Positions 1 through 9,280 are shown, counted from the first letter of the stretch. The stretch: DNA of 64,000 bases from DATFNV01 sp963827935 (GCA_963827935.1 CAWHCN010000004.1:1736001-1800000); one strand, 5' to 3'. Numbers and translations are program-made. The notes: generated by a model from the letters alone, not told the origin.

Positions 1-208
1 ACGTTCCTGTCCCAGGTCCTGGGCAACAGCCATCCCGTCAAAGACTTCGAGGTTGAACACGTCTTCCCCGCTCTCGGGCCAAGGACCATGCTGCTCAACG
101 CCCGCCGGTGCACGCCAGACGGCGACGACCCGGAATTGGATCCTTTTGGCCATCGAGGACGATACTGACCACAGTCGGGCGGAAGCCGCCATGAAGGACG
201 GTGGGTAG
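1..208 (+). CDS. C-terminal fragment of a PAS-domain protein, frameshifted, cut by window edge
   Basis: Frame 1 reads into the window with a segment containing DFEVEHVFPALG and TMLLNAR, nearly identical to the PAS region of the hybrid kinase at 2181-3859 (DFEVEHSFPTLG, TMLLNAR). A one-base break near 140 separates it from the continuation ILLAIEDD, which ends at TAG 206-208. It is therefore the tail of a second PAS sensor, ending soon after the PAS domain and just before the next gene. The missing N-terminus may hold a kinase or other output domain. Paralogy to the downstream kinase is seen directly; a sensory role is inferred. Confidence 0.6.
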   Translation, partial: RSCPRSWATAIPSKTSRLNTSSPLSGQGPCCSTPAGARQTATTRNWILLAIEDDTDHSRAEAAMKDGG

Positions 209-209
209 T

Positions 210-625
210 ATGGACACGCCGTCCCCATCCATCCGAGACTTGGCCCGGCGATTGCTGGCTGTGGAAGCAGCGAGTCAGTCCGCAGCCGATCCGCGCGTGC
301 ATGAAGCGGTTCGGGTCTGTGAGAAACTGCGAGTCTCCCTCACACGATTTGCCGGCGTAGACGGCTTTACGGCGCTCCTGCGGCGGGCGCTGGCTCTGGC
401 CCGTGCGGAAGTTCCTGCGCTGCACGGCATCACGGAGAAGGCCGACGGCTCCCTGGAAGGACTTGAAAAGCTCGCCGCTGATGCGGGCAACTCCGGGGCC
501 GGGGGGGCGACGCGGCAGTCGCGATCACCGCCCATCTGCTCGGGCTGCTGGTTACTTTCATCGGCGAACCCCTCACGGTGCGCCTGGTGCGCGAAGCTTG
601 GCCCGACGCATCGTTGGACGAATAA
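210..625 (+). CDS. Small helical protein of unknown function, frameshifted
   Basis: The ATG at 210 almost touches the preceding stop. The reading frame gives about 95 residues of an alanine/leucine-rich helical protein (RDLARRLLAVEAA). It then breaks in the run of seven G near 500-506 and continues in another frame as AITAHLLGLLVTFIGEPLT, ending at TAA 623-625. The restored product is about 138 residues. I recognise no family. It sits 23 bp upstream of the KaiC-like gene in the same orientation, so a partner role in that signalling cluster is possible but unsupported by any motif. Confidence 0.5.
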
Positions 626-648
626 CATTGAAGAATCGAGGCTGCTCC

Positions 649-2188
649 ATGAGCCCGCAAGGACAAGATCGAGTGAACATTCGGCAACTGCCCACCGGCG
701 TCCCCGGCCTCGATGAGATCCTCGGCGGCGGCCTGCCCGAGTTCTCCTTCAACATCATCGCCGGCGCTCCCGGATGCGGCAAGACCACGCTGGCGCATCA
801 GATCATGTTCGCCAACGCCAGCCCCGGAGCGGCCGGCGCTGTACTTCACCGTGCTGGGCGAGCCGGCCATCAAGATGCTGCGCTACCAGCAGCAGTACAC
901 GTTTCTTCGACGATGCCAAGATGGACGGCAGCGATCCGCTTCGTCAACCTCAGCCAGGTCGTCCTGGACAAGGACCTCGGCGCGGTCCTCGATGCGATCA
1001 TCAAGGAGGTCGAGGCGTCCAAGGCCAAGCATCGTCGTGGTGGACTCGTTCCGCACCGTGGTGCGCAAGGCGCTGACCAACGCGAGCGAAGTGGAACTCC
1101 AGGGCTTCGTCCAGCGCCTGGCGCTGCACCTGACCAGTTGGCAGGCCACCACGTTCCTGATCGGCGAGTACGTTGAAGGCGAGCTGCGCGACAACCCGGT
1201 CTTCACCGTGGCCGACGGGCTGTTCTGGCTCTACCAGAGCGTCGAGCGCAACTCGATCGTGCGCAAGTTGCAGGTCATGAAGCTGCGCGGCCAGGAGTCC
1301 GTGCCCGGCCTGCACACCTTCCGCATCACCGCCGACGGCCTGCAAACCTTCCCGCGCACCTTCGGCCTCGCCGGAACGAATCAGGTCAGGTCAAGGGCCG
1401 GCGGCGTCTTTCCACCGGCATCCGCGAACTCGACGCGCTGCTGGGCGGCGGCATCCCCGAAGGCGACAGCCTGCTCGTGGCCGGACCTTCCGGATCGGGC
1501 AAGTCGATACTCGGCACGCAATTCATCGCCGAGGGCTTGCGCCACGGCGAGCCGGGGATCGTCGCCATCTTCGAGGAGATACCGGCCGAGTACGTGCAGC
1601 GGGCCGCCATCGTTCGGCTTCGACTTCGACACACCCCAGAAAGACGGCACGCTCAAGATCATCTACCTCCGGCCGCTGGACCTCTCGGTGGATGAGACGG
1701 TGCACGAAATCGTCAACGCCGTCAAGAAGATCGGCTGCAAGCGGCTGGTCATCGACTCGCTGGTCGGCTTCGAGATGGCGCTGGCCCCCGGCTTCCGCAC
1801 CGATTTCCGCGAGTCGCTGTACCGGATGATCGGGGCCCTCACCCGCCTGGGCGTGACCATCGTCAGCACCGTCGAGGTCGAGGAGAACTTCACCTCGATG
1901 GACCTGAGCAACTTCACCATCTCGTTCCTGGCCGACGACATCGTGCGCCTGCGCTACGTCTCGATCAACGGCCAACTCCGCAAGATGCTGCTGGTGGTGA
2001 AGATGCGACGCAGCCAGCACAGCATCGACATGGTGGAATACCAGGTCACCTCCAAGGGCGTGGTCATCGGCGAGCCGATGCGGGGCTACCGCGCCCTGAC
2101 CAGCGGCATCCCCGGCCCCTGGTCATTCCAGTCCGATAACATTCCGCAACCGCGTGCCGAGGCTGGAGGAGATAATCCCAATGGATAG
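649..2188 (+). CDS. KaiC-like RecA-fold ATPase with two P-loop domains, multiple frameshifts
   Basis: Pieces in three frames assemble into one KaiC/RadA-type protein of about 510 residues. Domain 1 begins at ATG 649 with PTGVPGLDEILGGGLPE and Walker A GAPGCGKT, followed by VVVDSFRTV (Walker B region). Domain 2 has STGIRELDALLGGGIPEG, Walker A GPSGSGKS and LVIDSLVGFEMAL. Breaks lie near 828, 905, 1020, 1390 and 1605. Bacterial KaiC homologues outside cyanobacteria usually work with histidine kinases in stress or timing control rather than a true clock. Its TAG (2186-2188) overlaps the kinase ATG (2181) by 8 bp, which fits translational coupling. The number of breaks in an otherwise conserved sequence suggests assembly error more than gene decay. 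Confidence 0.85.
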
Positions 2189-3859
2189 CACTCCAACAGC
2201 AGGCCCCCCGGCCCCCCAAGGCGACCGCGCTTTTGAGCGGCAACTGCGCGAGATGAACGAGGCGCTGCTGGTGTCCTCGGTCAAGCAGCACGAACTGACC
2301 GAGCAGGCGCAGAAGGCGGAACGGGCCTTGGCTAAAGCCCTGGCCTACGGTGACGACATCATTGCGACCCTGCGAGAGCCGTTCCTGGTTCTCGACCATG
2401 ACCTGCGAGTCAAGACGGCGAACCGTTCCTTCTACGACTCGTTCCACGTCTCGAAGGAGGAAACGGAGAATCGCCTTGTGTACGACCTGGGTAACGGCCA
2501 GTGGGACATTCCTGCTCTACGGAAGTTGCTGGATGAAGTCCTTTCCCGCAACCAATCCGTCCACGACTTTGAGGTTGAACACTCCTTCCCGACTCTCGGT
2601 CGAAAGACCATGCTGCTCAACGCTCGGCCATTCCCTCCCGACTCCAAACACCCCGAGTTAATCTTGCTCGCCGTGTATGACGTTTCTGCCGTGCGACAGC
2701 GGGCCGACGAACTGGCCGACCTGGACCGCCGCAAGGATGAATTTCTGGCGATGCTGTCGCCATGAACTTCGCAACCCCCTTGCCCCGATCCTCAATGCCG
2801 CACTTCTCCTGCGCCTGCACAACAACCGGAATCGCCTGGACGGCATCGAGGACCCGGTAATCCAGGAAACCGCCGCCATCATTGAGCGTCAGGCGGGGCA
2901 ACTGGTACGGATCGTTGATGAGCTCCTCGAAGTCTCCCGCATTACTACCGGCAGGATTCAGCTTCACCAGGAACAGATTGCCGTGGGCGTCGTCGTGGAA
3001 AATGCGGTGGCCACGGTCCGGGCCCTGGTCGACCAACGCAAGCATGAACTTACGGTGTCGCTGCCGGCGCAGGCGATCTGGCTGCACGCCGACGCGGCCC
3101 GGTTGGAACAGGTGGTGGTCAACCTGCTCACCAATGCCGCCAAGTACACCGATCCAGGCGGTCACATCTGGCTAACTCTCCAGCAAGAGGGCGACGGAAG
3201 CGGTGCTGCATGTGCGGGATACGGGTGTCGGCATCGCCCCCGAAATCCTGCCCCGCATCTTCGACCTGTTCACGCAGGCGGAACGGTCCCTGGACCGCTC
3301 GCAAGGCGGGTTGGGCATCGGACTGGCTTTGGTGCAACGCCTTGTGGAAATGCACGGGGGAACAGTGACGGCGTCCAGTGCTTTGGGGCAGGGCAGCGAG
3401 TTCGTGGTGCGTCTGCCCGTGGTGCCGCCTCCCCAGCCGCAGCCGTCATTGGCTGCCACCAAAGAAGCCCAACCGAAGGGAAGATCCTTGCGGGTGTTGG
3501 TGGTGGATGACAACGTGGATACGGTGACGACCCTGGCGATGCTGGTGCAAGAGTCCGGCCATGAGGCTCGGACCGCTTACGACGGCTCGGCGGTCCTGGA
3601 AACGGCCCTCGATTACCGACCGAACGTGGTCCTGCTGGACATCGGCCTGCCGGGACTCAACGGTTTTGAGGTGGCGAAGCGGCTACGTCAGCAGCCTGCT
3701 CTCCGGAACGCCGTGCTCGTCGCCTTGACCGGGTACGGACGAGAGAGCGATCGGCAGCGCTCGCGGGAGGCGGGGTTCGACCACCACCTGGTCAAGCCGG
3801 GTGATTTCGGGAAGGTGCTGCAAATCCTGGCGACCGTCTCGGAGTTGCCAGAACGATGA
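2181..3859 (+). CDS. Hybrid PAS sensor histidine kinase with C-terminal receiver, two frameshifts
   Basis: From ATG 2181: an N-terminal coiled-coil region, a PAS domain (about residues 55-170), then a HisKA H-box split by one extra C near 2759. Restoring it gives DEFLAMLSHELRNPLAP. The ATPase region follows with an N-box (NLLTNAAKY), a second break near 3190, the G1 box DTGVGIAPE and the G2 region GGLGIGLALV. A receiver domain (LRVLVVDDNVDT, phospho-acceptor Asp in VVLLDIGLPG, Lys in LVKPG) ends at 3859. It overlaps the KaiC-like gene upstream and shares ATGA with the DUF2294 gene downstream. There is no membrane segment, so cytoplasmic sensing is likely. The signal sensed is unknown. Confidence 0.88.
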
Positions 3860-4233
3860 AAACCCAAGGAGAAATCGAGGCCGCCATCTGCCAAGGGATC
3901 AGTCGCTTTGAGCAGGAATACCGTGGCCGTGGCCCCAAGGACATCCACGCCTACCTGCTCGGCGATTTCGTCGTCGTCCGGCTCCAGGGTTTGTTGACAC
4001 CCGCCGAACAACAGCTTGCCAGATTCCCATCCGAGAAGGGGAGGGACTTGCTCAAGCAAGTACGGACCCATCTGATCGAAACGGCGAAGCCGCTTCTGCA
4101 AGCGCTGGTCCAGGACATCACCGGCGTCAAGGTGGTGAGCCTGCACCACGACATCAGCACCGTGACCGGCGAAGCATTCGTTGTCCTGACCCTGGCCGAG
4201 TCACCTCTGTTTCGCGAGCCGAAGACGAAGTAG
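3856..4233 (+). CDS. DUF2294 / MpsC-like protein
   Basis: 125 residues, intact, starting in the ATGA overlap with the kinase gene. The pattern EIEAAICQGISRFEQEYRGRGPKDIHAYLLGD, then VVVRLQGLLTPAEQ, LLKQVR and ITGVKVVSLHHDIS, matches DUF2294. Members are annotated either by that number or as MpsC, after a system linked to sodium and bicarbonate transport. It is soluble, with no membrane segment. Translational coupling to a histidine kinase suggests the signalling cluster controls or reads this protein. The biochemical role is not established. Confidence 0.8.
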   Translation: MKTQGEIEAAICQGISRFEQEYRGRGPKDIHAYLLGDFVVVRLQGLLTPAEQQLARFPSEKGRDLLKQVRTHLIETAKPLLQALVQDITGVKVVSLHHDISTVTGEAFVVLTLAESPLFREPKTK

Positions 4234-4250
4234 GGCTTGCGGAGCGCGCA

Positions 4251-4768
4251 TCAGGCCGCCGGGGCATGGATCTCAAGGTGGGCCACGGCGGTTTTCGACA
4301 GGATGTCGCGGGCCATCTTGACGTCCGCCGCGGTGCCGTGCGCAATCAGCAGGAATTTGCCGGACTTGACCGCCTCTTCGTACTTGACGACCTTGTCCCG
4401 GGCGATGCCGAGGCCCCTCATCCAGCCGAGGATTCCACAGGTGGTCGCGCCGGCCACGGCCCCTTCGATGCCCCCCAGCAGCACCGAGGCGAGCGACCCA
4501 GCCACCACCAGCGGCCCTGCCCCGGCACCCACAGGAAAGCCGCTCCGACAAGCAGGCCGAAGATACCGCCCACCCAGGCGCCGGTCCCCGCCGCCGACCG
4601 GGCCACGTCGCACGCCGTGACATAGCCGTGGACACGCCGGCTGTCCTCCAGGTGCTTGGCAACGAGGGAGATCTTCTGGATAGGGAAGCCGCCGGCCCCC
4701 AGGGACCGTATCGCCTCCTCCGCCTCGCTCAGGGTGTGATAGACGCCGACCACCGAATACTCAACCAT
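4251..4768 (-). CDS. General-stress (YflT-like) protein with central glycine-rich membrane segment, frameshifted
   Basis: Starts at ATG 4768 with VEYSVVGVYHTLSEAEEAIRSL and a second strand (FPIQKISLVAK), the ferredoxin-like fold of heat-induced stress proteins. A glycine/alanine-rich hydrophobic hairpin follows (GIFGLLVGAAFLWVPG). A break near 4525 shifts frame, and the protein continues as SLASVLLGGIEGAVAGATTCG and ends with KFLLIAHGTAADVKMARDIL at 4251. Restored length is about 172 residues. It converges on the DUF2294 gene. A membrane-associated stress role is inferred from family resemblance. Confidence 0.6.
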
Positions 4769-4856
4769 CGCAACACCCCTTGGGCCGATTGAAGCGGCGA
4801 GGAAAAGCCCCGGCCTGGTCGCATCTGCGTGCCACCCCCCCCAGTACCCCCCACAT

Positions 4857-4944
4857 TCTGGCACGCGCTCGACATGTGTAGCGCAACATCAAGCGGCATA
4901 AGTAGTAGCGTCACGACAAGCGCGTGCCACGCTTGGCACGCGCT
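4857..4944. promoter_or_regulatory. Cluster of TGGCACGCGCT half-sites, including a perfect 11-bp dyad
   Basis: TGGCACGCGCT occurs at 4857-4867 and again at 4934-4944. The inverted copy AGCGCGTGCCA at 4919-4929 forms a perfect dyad with the latter, spaced by four bases (CGCT). A shorter GCGTGCCA lies near 4830. The cluster is upstream of the minus-strand stress gene that starts at 4768, a plausible place for a regulator-binding array. The same dyad could instead fold as an RNA hairpin, but no U-tract follows. Confidence 0.4.
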
Positions 4945-5032
4945 CATGGCACACGCTCCCCGGAGATGGTGGTTTGGGCGGTTCCCCGCCAGTGGCGACG
5001 GACCTACGATCCGGTAATCTAGTTCACGGGGC

Positions 5033-5812
5033 TCAGCAGTAGCGGGCGACGGCTTTGAGCAGCGCTTCGGCGGGTGCCGGCTTGTGGAGGATATCGTCGG
5101 CCCCCATCACCTGCACGGTGGGACCATCGATCCCTGAGGCGACGGAATGGACCAGAACAGGGACCGCGGCCAGTCTGGGTTCCCTGTAGCGCGCGGCAAG
5201 GAATTCCCACCCGTCCATGACGGGCATCATCAGGTCGAGCAGCACCAGGCGGGGCAGCGCCCGGGACTGGAGATAGAGCAGGGCCTGGTGTCCGTCGGCA
5301 GCTTCGGCCGTCTCATAGCCGCCCCGCCGGAGGACCAGGGTGACAAGCGCCCGCGTGACGGCGTCGTCATCCACGACGAGAACGGCAGGTGCATGATCCA
5401 CCTCCGCCGGCCGCTCACACAGGCGCCCCAGCACTGTTATCATATCCGCCGGCTCGAACGGCTTGGTGAACACGAACGCTGCCCTGAGGGCCAACAGCTC
5501 GGCGATGGACTGAGGGTCGGCACAACCACTCATGAGGCAGCACGGCAGCGCCGGGTCCAGTGCGCGCAATTCTACCAGCGCCGTCGGCCCGTCCTTCAAG
5601 GGCATCGACACATCCAGGAGCGCCACGTCGATCTCGCTGCGATGCTCGCGGTAGACCCGCACAGCTTCGTCACCGTCCGCGGTACTCAGCACGTGGAAGC
5701 CGGCGGCGGACAGGGCCAGGCCCAGCATGTGGCGGAGGTCCGGTTGGTCCTCGGCGAGCAGGACGCCGGGGGCGGCCCCTGCCGCCTTGCCTCCGGCGAG
5801 TTGGTCCGTCAT
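5033..5812 (-). CDS. Tandem double receiver-domain response regulator
   Basis: 259 residues from ATG 5812, preceded by AGGAG at good spacing. Receiver 1 (about 15-130): GVLLAEDQPDLRHM, acceptor Asp in VALLDVSMPL, Lys in FVFTKPFEP. Receiver 2 (about 140-258): AVLVVDDDAVTRAL, acceptor Asp in LVLLDLMMPVMDG, Lys in ILHKPAP. There is no DNA-binding or enzymatic output domain, so it probably acts by phosphotransfer or protein contact. The hybrid kinase nearby (2181-3859) is a candidate partner, by proximity only. Confidence 0.9.
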   Translation of the reverse strand: MTDQLAGGKAAGAAPGVLLAEDQPDLRHMLGLALSAAGFHVLSTADGDEAVRVYREHRSEIDVALLDVSMPLKDGPTALVELRALDPALPCCLMSGCADPQSIAELLALRAAFVFTKPFEPADMITVLGRLCERPAEVDHAPAVLVVDDDAVTRALVTLVLRRGGYETAEAADGHQALLYLQSRALPRLVLLDLMMPVMDGWEFLAARYREPRLAAVPVLVHSVASGIDGPTVQVMGADDILHKPAPAEALLKAVARYC

Positions 5813-6011
5813 GGCGCTCTCCTTTCGTGGCCCCATCGCGAGGCCAAGGGGTCGCTTCACGACCGGCGACGAGGATTGTCACCGGTTCGTTGCTCCAATC
5901 CGTGATGGTCTGGAGGTGCCCGGGGAGGGGTCGCGCCCAGCTTGGACGGCCTCCGCCGCCCGGTCATGAGCGGCGGAAAGGCGAGGGACTCGCGGCAGAC
6001 ATGGCACCTGG

Positions 6012-6407
6012 TCAAGCTTGGGGAGGACGCGGTACTCCCGCCATCCACCGCTCGTAGAACCAGGGCCACCGCAACCAGGACCGGCGCAGCCAGGACCGCT
6101 GCCGGAGGTCCCAGCGGGGCCGGTACAGCCAGCCCCAGGACCAGTTCCGCCAGGACCGGCAGGCGAACACAAGAGGAACCAGCGGTACGAGCAGGGCGAA
6201 CAGGAAAACCGACGGAGCGAGGAAGTCCAGCACCAGGGCGAGAAGTGCCAGAGTCCACGACAGCGGCGCCAGGGGAGCCAGAGGAAGGAACGCCAGCGAA
6301 GGCCAGAAGCTCGCACCTGGCTTGCGCGGACCGACCGGCCCACGCGGTACGGCCGCAGCAGTGGGTGCCGGAGTTGCCAGCTGGTTAGGGCAAGTATGCG
6401 TCCGCAT
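6012..6407 (-). CDS. Possible small membrane protein, uncertain
   Basis: Within the otherwise gene-poor stretch 5813-6559 the minus strand holds an open frame of 131 codons. Two hydrophobic segments (ASFWPSLAFLPLAPLAPL and ALLALVLDFLAPSVFLFALL) are followed by a Trp/Arg-rich tail. No family is recognised and there is no clear ribosome-binding site. The complementary strand has a Pro/Gly-rich frame that also stays open, so base composition alone may explain both. A gene here is possible, not shown. Confidence 0.25.
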   Translation of the reverse strand: MRTHTCPNQLATPAPTAAAVPRGPVGPRKPGASFWPSLAFLPLAPLAPLSWTLALLALVLDFLAPSVFLFALLVPLVPLVFACRSWRNWSWGWLYRPRWDLRQRSWLRRSWLRWPWFYERWMAGVPRPPQA

Positions 6408-6559
6408 ATGTTGTTTTTGTCGGGATCAAAAAAACGCAGACCACTTCGTAGGCAATAGCCGACAACGAACGGCCCCGCTGGATGTACGAAGCGCGCCCGC
6501 CTCACCCGCGAGAAAGGACGAGCTCTCTCGTGGTGGGAAGCGAGTGCGAAACGCCAACC

Positions 6560-6934
6560 TCAATTCACCGGTGAGTGTGTGGTCGTCCCCGTGACCTGCC
6601 GGCGCAGGTGCTCCAGCTCCTGCGTGCGCCGGTGGTGATGGAACGCCAGGCCGATGAACGCCGTCGCCAGGCCGGCCAGCAGCGACAGGATCAAGGCCGT
6701 GATGCTGACCGTCAGTCCGCGATCCATCTCGCTGAATTTGACCCAGGCCACCCCGTGGTCCTTGTTCGGGAGGCCGCGCGAGAAGTTGTCCGGATGGTCG
6801 TACTCGCGCAGCAGCACATTCCCCGTGTTGTCCGCCCGTGACAGCTCGCCGTAGCGCTGGCCGGCGCCCAGGGCCGCCAGGCCCAGGCCGATCAGTGCCC
6901 CCGCCGCAATAATGGCTCCGCACAGTGCTCGCAT
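6560..6934 (-). CDS. Small protein with two transmembrane segments
   Basis: Begins at ATG 6934 behind a GGAGG site. The N-terminal hydrophobic segment (CGAIIAAGALIGLGLAALGAG) looks like a signal anchor. An extracytoplasmic loop with DNTGNVLLREYDHPDNFSRG follows, then a second membrane segment (ITALILSLLAGLATAFIGLAF) and a His/Arg-rich tail. In the raw sequence it is continuous with the two genes upstream, but its own ribosome-binding site and start favour a separate cistron of 124 residues. No family recognised. Confidence 0.55.
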   Translation of the reverse strand: MRALCGAIIAAGALIGLGLAALGAGQRYGELSRADNTGNVLLREYDHPDNFSRGLPNKDHGVAWVKFSEMDRGLTVSITALILSLLAGLATAFIGLAFHHHRRTQELEHLRRQVTGTTTHSPVN

Positions 6935-6953
6935 GGTAGACCTCCGTCGGCCG

Positions 6954-7120
6954 TTAGAAGTTGAACAGGCGCATGCCACCGCGCACACCAACAGGATGCC
7001 CGCGATGATGATGAACAGTGTGCTGCACCCACAGCCGGCGTAAGGGCCGTACGGCCCGCTCGGCCCAGCACTGCCAAAGAAGCCGCCGCTACCCAGGAGC
7101 CCGCCGCCTCCAATACTCAT
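6954..7120 (-). CDS. Small glycine-rich membrane protein, probable indel near its end
   Basis: ATG 7120 follows a GGGAGG site. The product starts with SIGGGGLLGSGGFFGSAG, continues with PYAGCGCS and one membrane segment (LFIIIAGILLVCAV). In the raw frame it runs into the next gene. A one-base correction near 6975 gives a natural end, MRLFNF, at TAA 6954-6956, leaving about 55 residues. Small glycine-rich single-pass proteins of this kind are common near planctomycete stress genes; function unknown. Confidence 0.45.
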
Positions 7121-7166
7121 CGCCAACCTCCCTCTACTAACGGATCGGTGAATGGTGGATAACCCG

Positions 7167-7945
7167 TCAGCGCCCACGCGCGGGGCGACGCGCCCCTCGT
7201 CGTATGCCTTCTTCGCCGCCTCCGCCTTCGGCACCCACGCCTGGAGCTGCTCGATGCGTTTCTCGTCGCTGGGGTGGTCCGACAGGATCTCCGGCGGGCG
7301 CCGCTGCTGGTCGCCGAGCTGCTTCATGTGCTGCCAGAACGCCACGGCCTGCCGGGGGTCGTAGCCGGCGAACGTCATCAGGAACACGCCGATGTGATCG
7401 GCCTCGGACTCTTGCTCGCGGTCGTACTTCTTTTCGCGCAGCGCCGCCAGTAGCCCACCGCCCTCTCGGTCCTGCCGCGCCAGGCGCTCGCTGGCGTGGT
7501 GCGCCAGGGCGTGCGCGACCTCGTGCCCGAGCACCGCCGCCAGCTGGTCGTCGTTGGCGGTGACATGCAACAGGCCGGTAAACACCACCACCTTGCCGCC
7601 CGGCAGGCAGAAAGCGTTGACCTGCTTCTCCTCCAGCACGTTGAACTCCCACTCGAAGCGGTACTCGCGGACTTGCAGGTTGATCTCGCGCATCAGGGGC
7701 TCAGTCTTGACCGTCTCGGCGATGCGCTCGCCGACCTGTGTGACACGCTTGACTTCCTTCGAGCCATGCGCCAGCGCCGGCGACTCGTCCAGGACTTCGC
7801 GGTATGCCTTGCGGCCCAGCTCCAGCTCCTCCGCGGGCGACAGGGCCAGTTCTTGCTCCCGGTGGCCGGGTCCCTGCCCCTCGGGCTGAGAGCCGCAGCC
7901 CAGGCACACGAGCACCACGGCAACAAACTGCGGTCGCGGGGTCAT
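7167..7945 (-). CDS. M48-family metalloprotease lipoprotein
   Basis: Starts at ATG 7945 with a lipoprotein-type signal (FVAVVLVCLGCG). The M48 domain carries the zinc motif HEVAHALAHH, upstream QVNAFCLPGGKVVVFTGLL, and the third zinc ligand in ESEADHIGVFLM, followed by SDHPSDEKRIEQL. All catalytic residues are present. The raw frame has no stop and fuses it to the two small genes downstream. A one-base indel near 7180 would end it with APRGR at 7167. It is probably periplasmic or membrane-attached and acts in envelope protein turnover under stress, by analogy with BepA/LoiP-type proteases. Confidence 0.85.
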
Positions 7946-8133
7946 GCCGAATGTCTCCCGGGACAGGAAAGAGGCGAGCGGCCGCGGTCATCCACATCCA
8001 GCCCGGCCGCCCCGATAGCTCCCCGAACTGCTGATTCGTCTGGCAGGGTTTACTCGTCAAAGGAGGACGGAGCAGCAGGTAGTCCCCCGGGTCATTATGC
8101 GCGCCCCACGAGTGCAGGCCGATCCGCCCGGTG

Positions 8134-8616
8134 TCATTGAGTAGGCACCACCACATAGATCGTCTCTCCACCGTAGAGATAGACCTGGTAGTACACGCCG
8201 TCGAAGAGGTAGTAGGTAAGCCCGTCGATCACGACCGTTTGGAAGTCAGGGGGCAGGTCGTCGTAGTAGTAATAGGATGCGTCGCCTATCAAGAAGGAGC
8301 GGTACCCGGGCCGGAAGTGCCTGAAGTATTCGTCCCTGTAGGGATTGCGGTAGCCGCCCCTCGACGGCGAGCCCGCGTAATGCTCGGACCGAACCGCGCC
8401 TGTTCGCACGGCGGGGGCGACCCGGGCAGGGGCGACGCGGACAGGGGCGACGCGAGCAGGGGCCGGACGGCTAGCATAGTGAACCGACCCTGTACGAGCA
8501 GGAGCCTGGCCGCCGCCGGCATGGACATGAGGCGGGGCGCTGATGGAAGTCGTTGCCCACATCAACGAGGCCAAGCCCAGAACCGCCGTGCCTGTCGAGA
8601 AAATGATTCGCCTCAT
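8134..8616 (-). CDS. Secreted Tyr-rich protein (DUF6515-like)
   Basis: Chosen start ATG 8616 (RRIIFSTGTAVLGLASLMWA) gives a typical signal peptide. A low-complexity Pro/Ala/Val-rich linker with repeated APARVAP follows, then a Tyr-rich C-terminus with YYYYDDLPPDFQTVVIDGLTY and a final YYQVYLYGGETIYVVVP. That C-terminal pattern resembles secreted DUF6515-type proteins. The linker, including GAVRSEHYAG, is closely repeated in the next gene (8694-9161), so the two are paralogous in their N-terminal halves. Envelope location is inferred. Confidence 0.65.
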   Translation of the reverse strand: MRRIIFSTGTAVLGLASLMWATTSISAPPHVHAGGGQAPARTGSVHYASRPAPARVAPVRVAPARVAPAVRTGAVRSEHYAGSPSRGGYRNPYRDEYFRHFRPGYRSFLIGDASYYYYDDLPPDFQTVVIDGLTYYLFDGVYYQVYLYGGETIYVVVPTQ

Positions 8617-8693
8617 AATCGCTCCTCGCTTCGGCACCAACAATTCCCCTGACGTACGCCCTTGGCACGTTCTTCAAACTCGCGTACCAATTG

Positions 8694-9161
8694 TCAGCGA
8701 GCCCAGAAAGAGTTATCGGTCCAGATGATTCGATTGCCGCGGATTCTGCCGACCAGACCCTGTCTGCTGCCATCGCTCCAATCGGGAATCGAAACTACAT
8801 TCCGGTGCACGGTGCCCCAGGCCGAGCTGCCGTTCTCATTAATGAACAACGCGCGGCCATCGAGTTGTCTTTGCAGGATCTGGCACGGCAAGTCTGGATC
8901 GCCGCGCATGTACCAGACCCCGCTGATGTTGGGCACAGGGTTCGTGAAGCCGGCGTAATGCTCCGACCGGACCGCGCCTGCCCACACGGCGGGGCCCACT
9001 CGGGCAGGGGCCGCACGGGCCCCGTAATGGACCGACCCTGCGTGAGCAGCAGTGCGGTCGCCGCCGTCACCATCACGCTGGGCGCTGAGAGGAGCCGTCG
9101 CCCACATCATTGTGGCCAGAGCCAGAACCACGGTGCCAATCCCAGGAAAGACACGCCTCAT
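8694..9161 (-). CDS. Secreted protein sharing its N-terminal half with the neighbouring gene
   Basis: 155 residues from ATG 9161 (GGAG site 8 bp upstream). The signal peptide (RRVFPGIGTVVLALATMMWA) and the linker (ARAAPARVGPAVWAGAVRSEHYAG region) match the paralogue at 8134-8616. The C-terminal half differs: ISGVWYMRGDPDLPCQI, LDGRALFINENGSSAWG and IRGNRIIWTDNSFW, a small beta-rich domain like those of secreted planctomycete proteins that begin with GxWY. No enzyme motif is seen. Confidence 0.6.
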   Translation of the reverse strand: MRRVFPGIGTVVLALATMMWATAPLSAQRDGDGGDRTAAHAGSVHYGARAAPARVGPAVWAGAVRSEHYAGFTNPVPNISGVWYMRGDPDLPCQILQRQLDGRALFINENGSSAWGTVHRNVVSIPDWSDGSRQGLVGRIRGNRIIWTDNSFWAR

Positions 9162-9280
9162 GTTCGCTTCTCCCTTCAGCACCGAACAAGGAACCCCGCT
9201 TGAACGGGACCAACTGTACTCTGGAGGCCGTGACCTTCTGCACGTCCCTGGCAATCGCGACAATGTCGGCACGCGCCAGG

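Noticed and set aside
4934..4960. Sigma54 promoter (TGGCAC...TTGC)
   Set aside because: TGGCAC is present, but no correctly spaced GC -12 element exists on either strand.
6018..6458. Collagen-like Pro/Gly-rich plus-strand frame
   Set aside because: Lacks a regular Gly-X-Y register and has no start signal; probably a by-product of composition.
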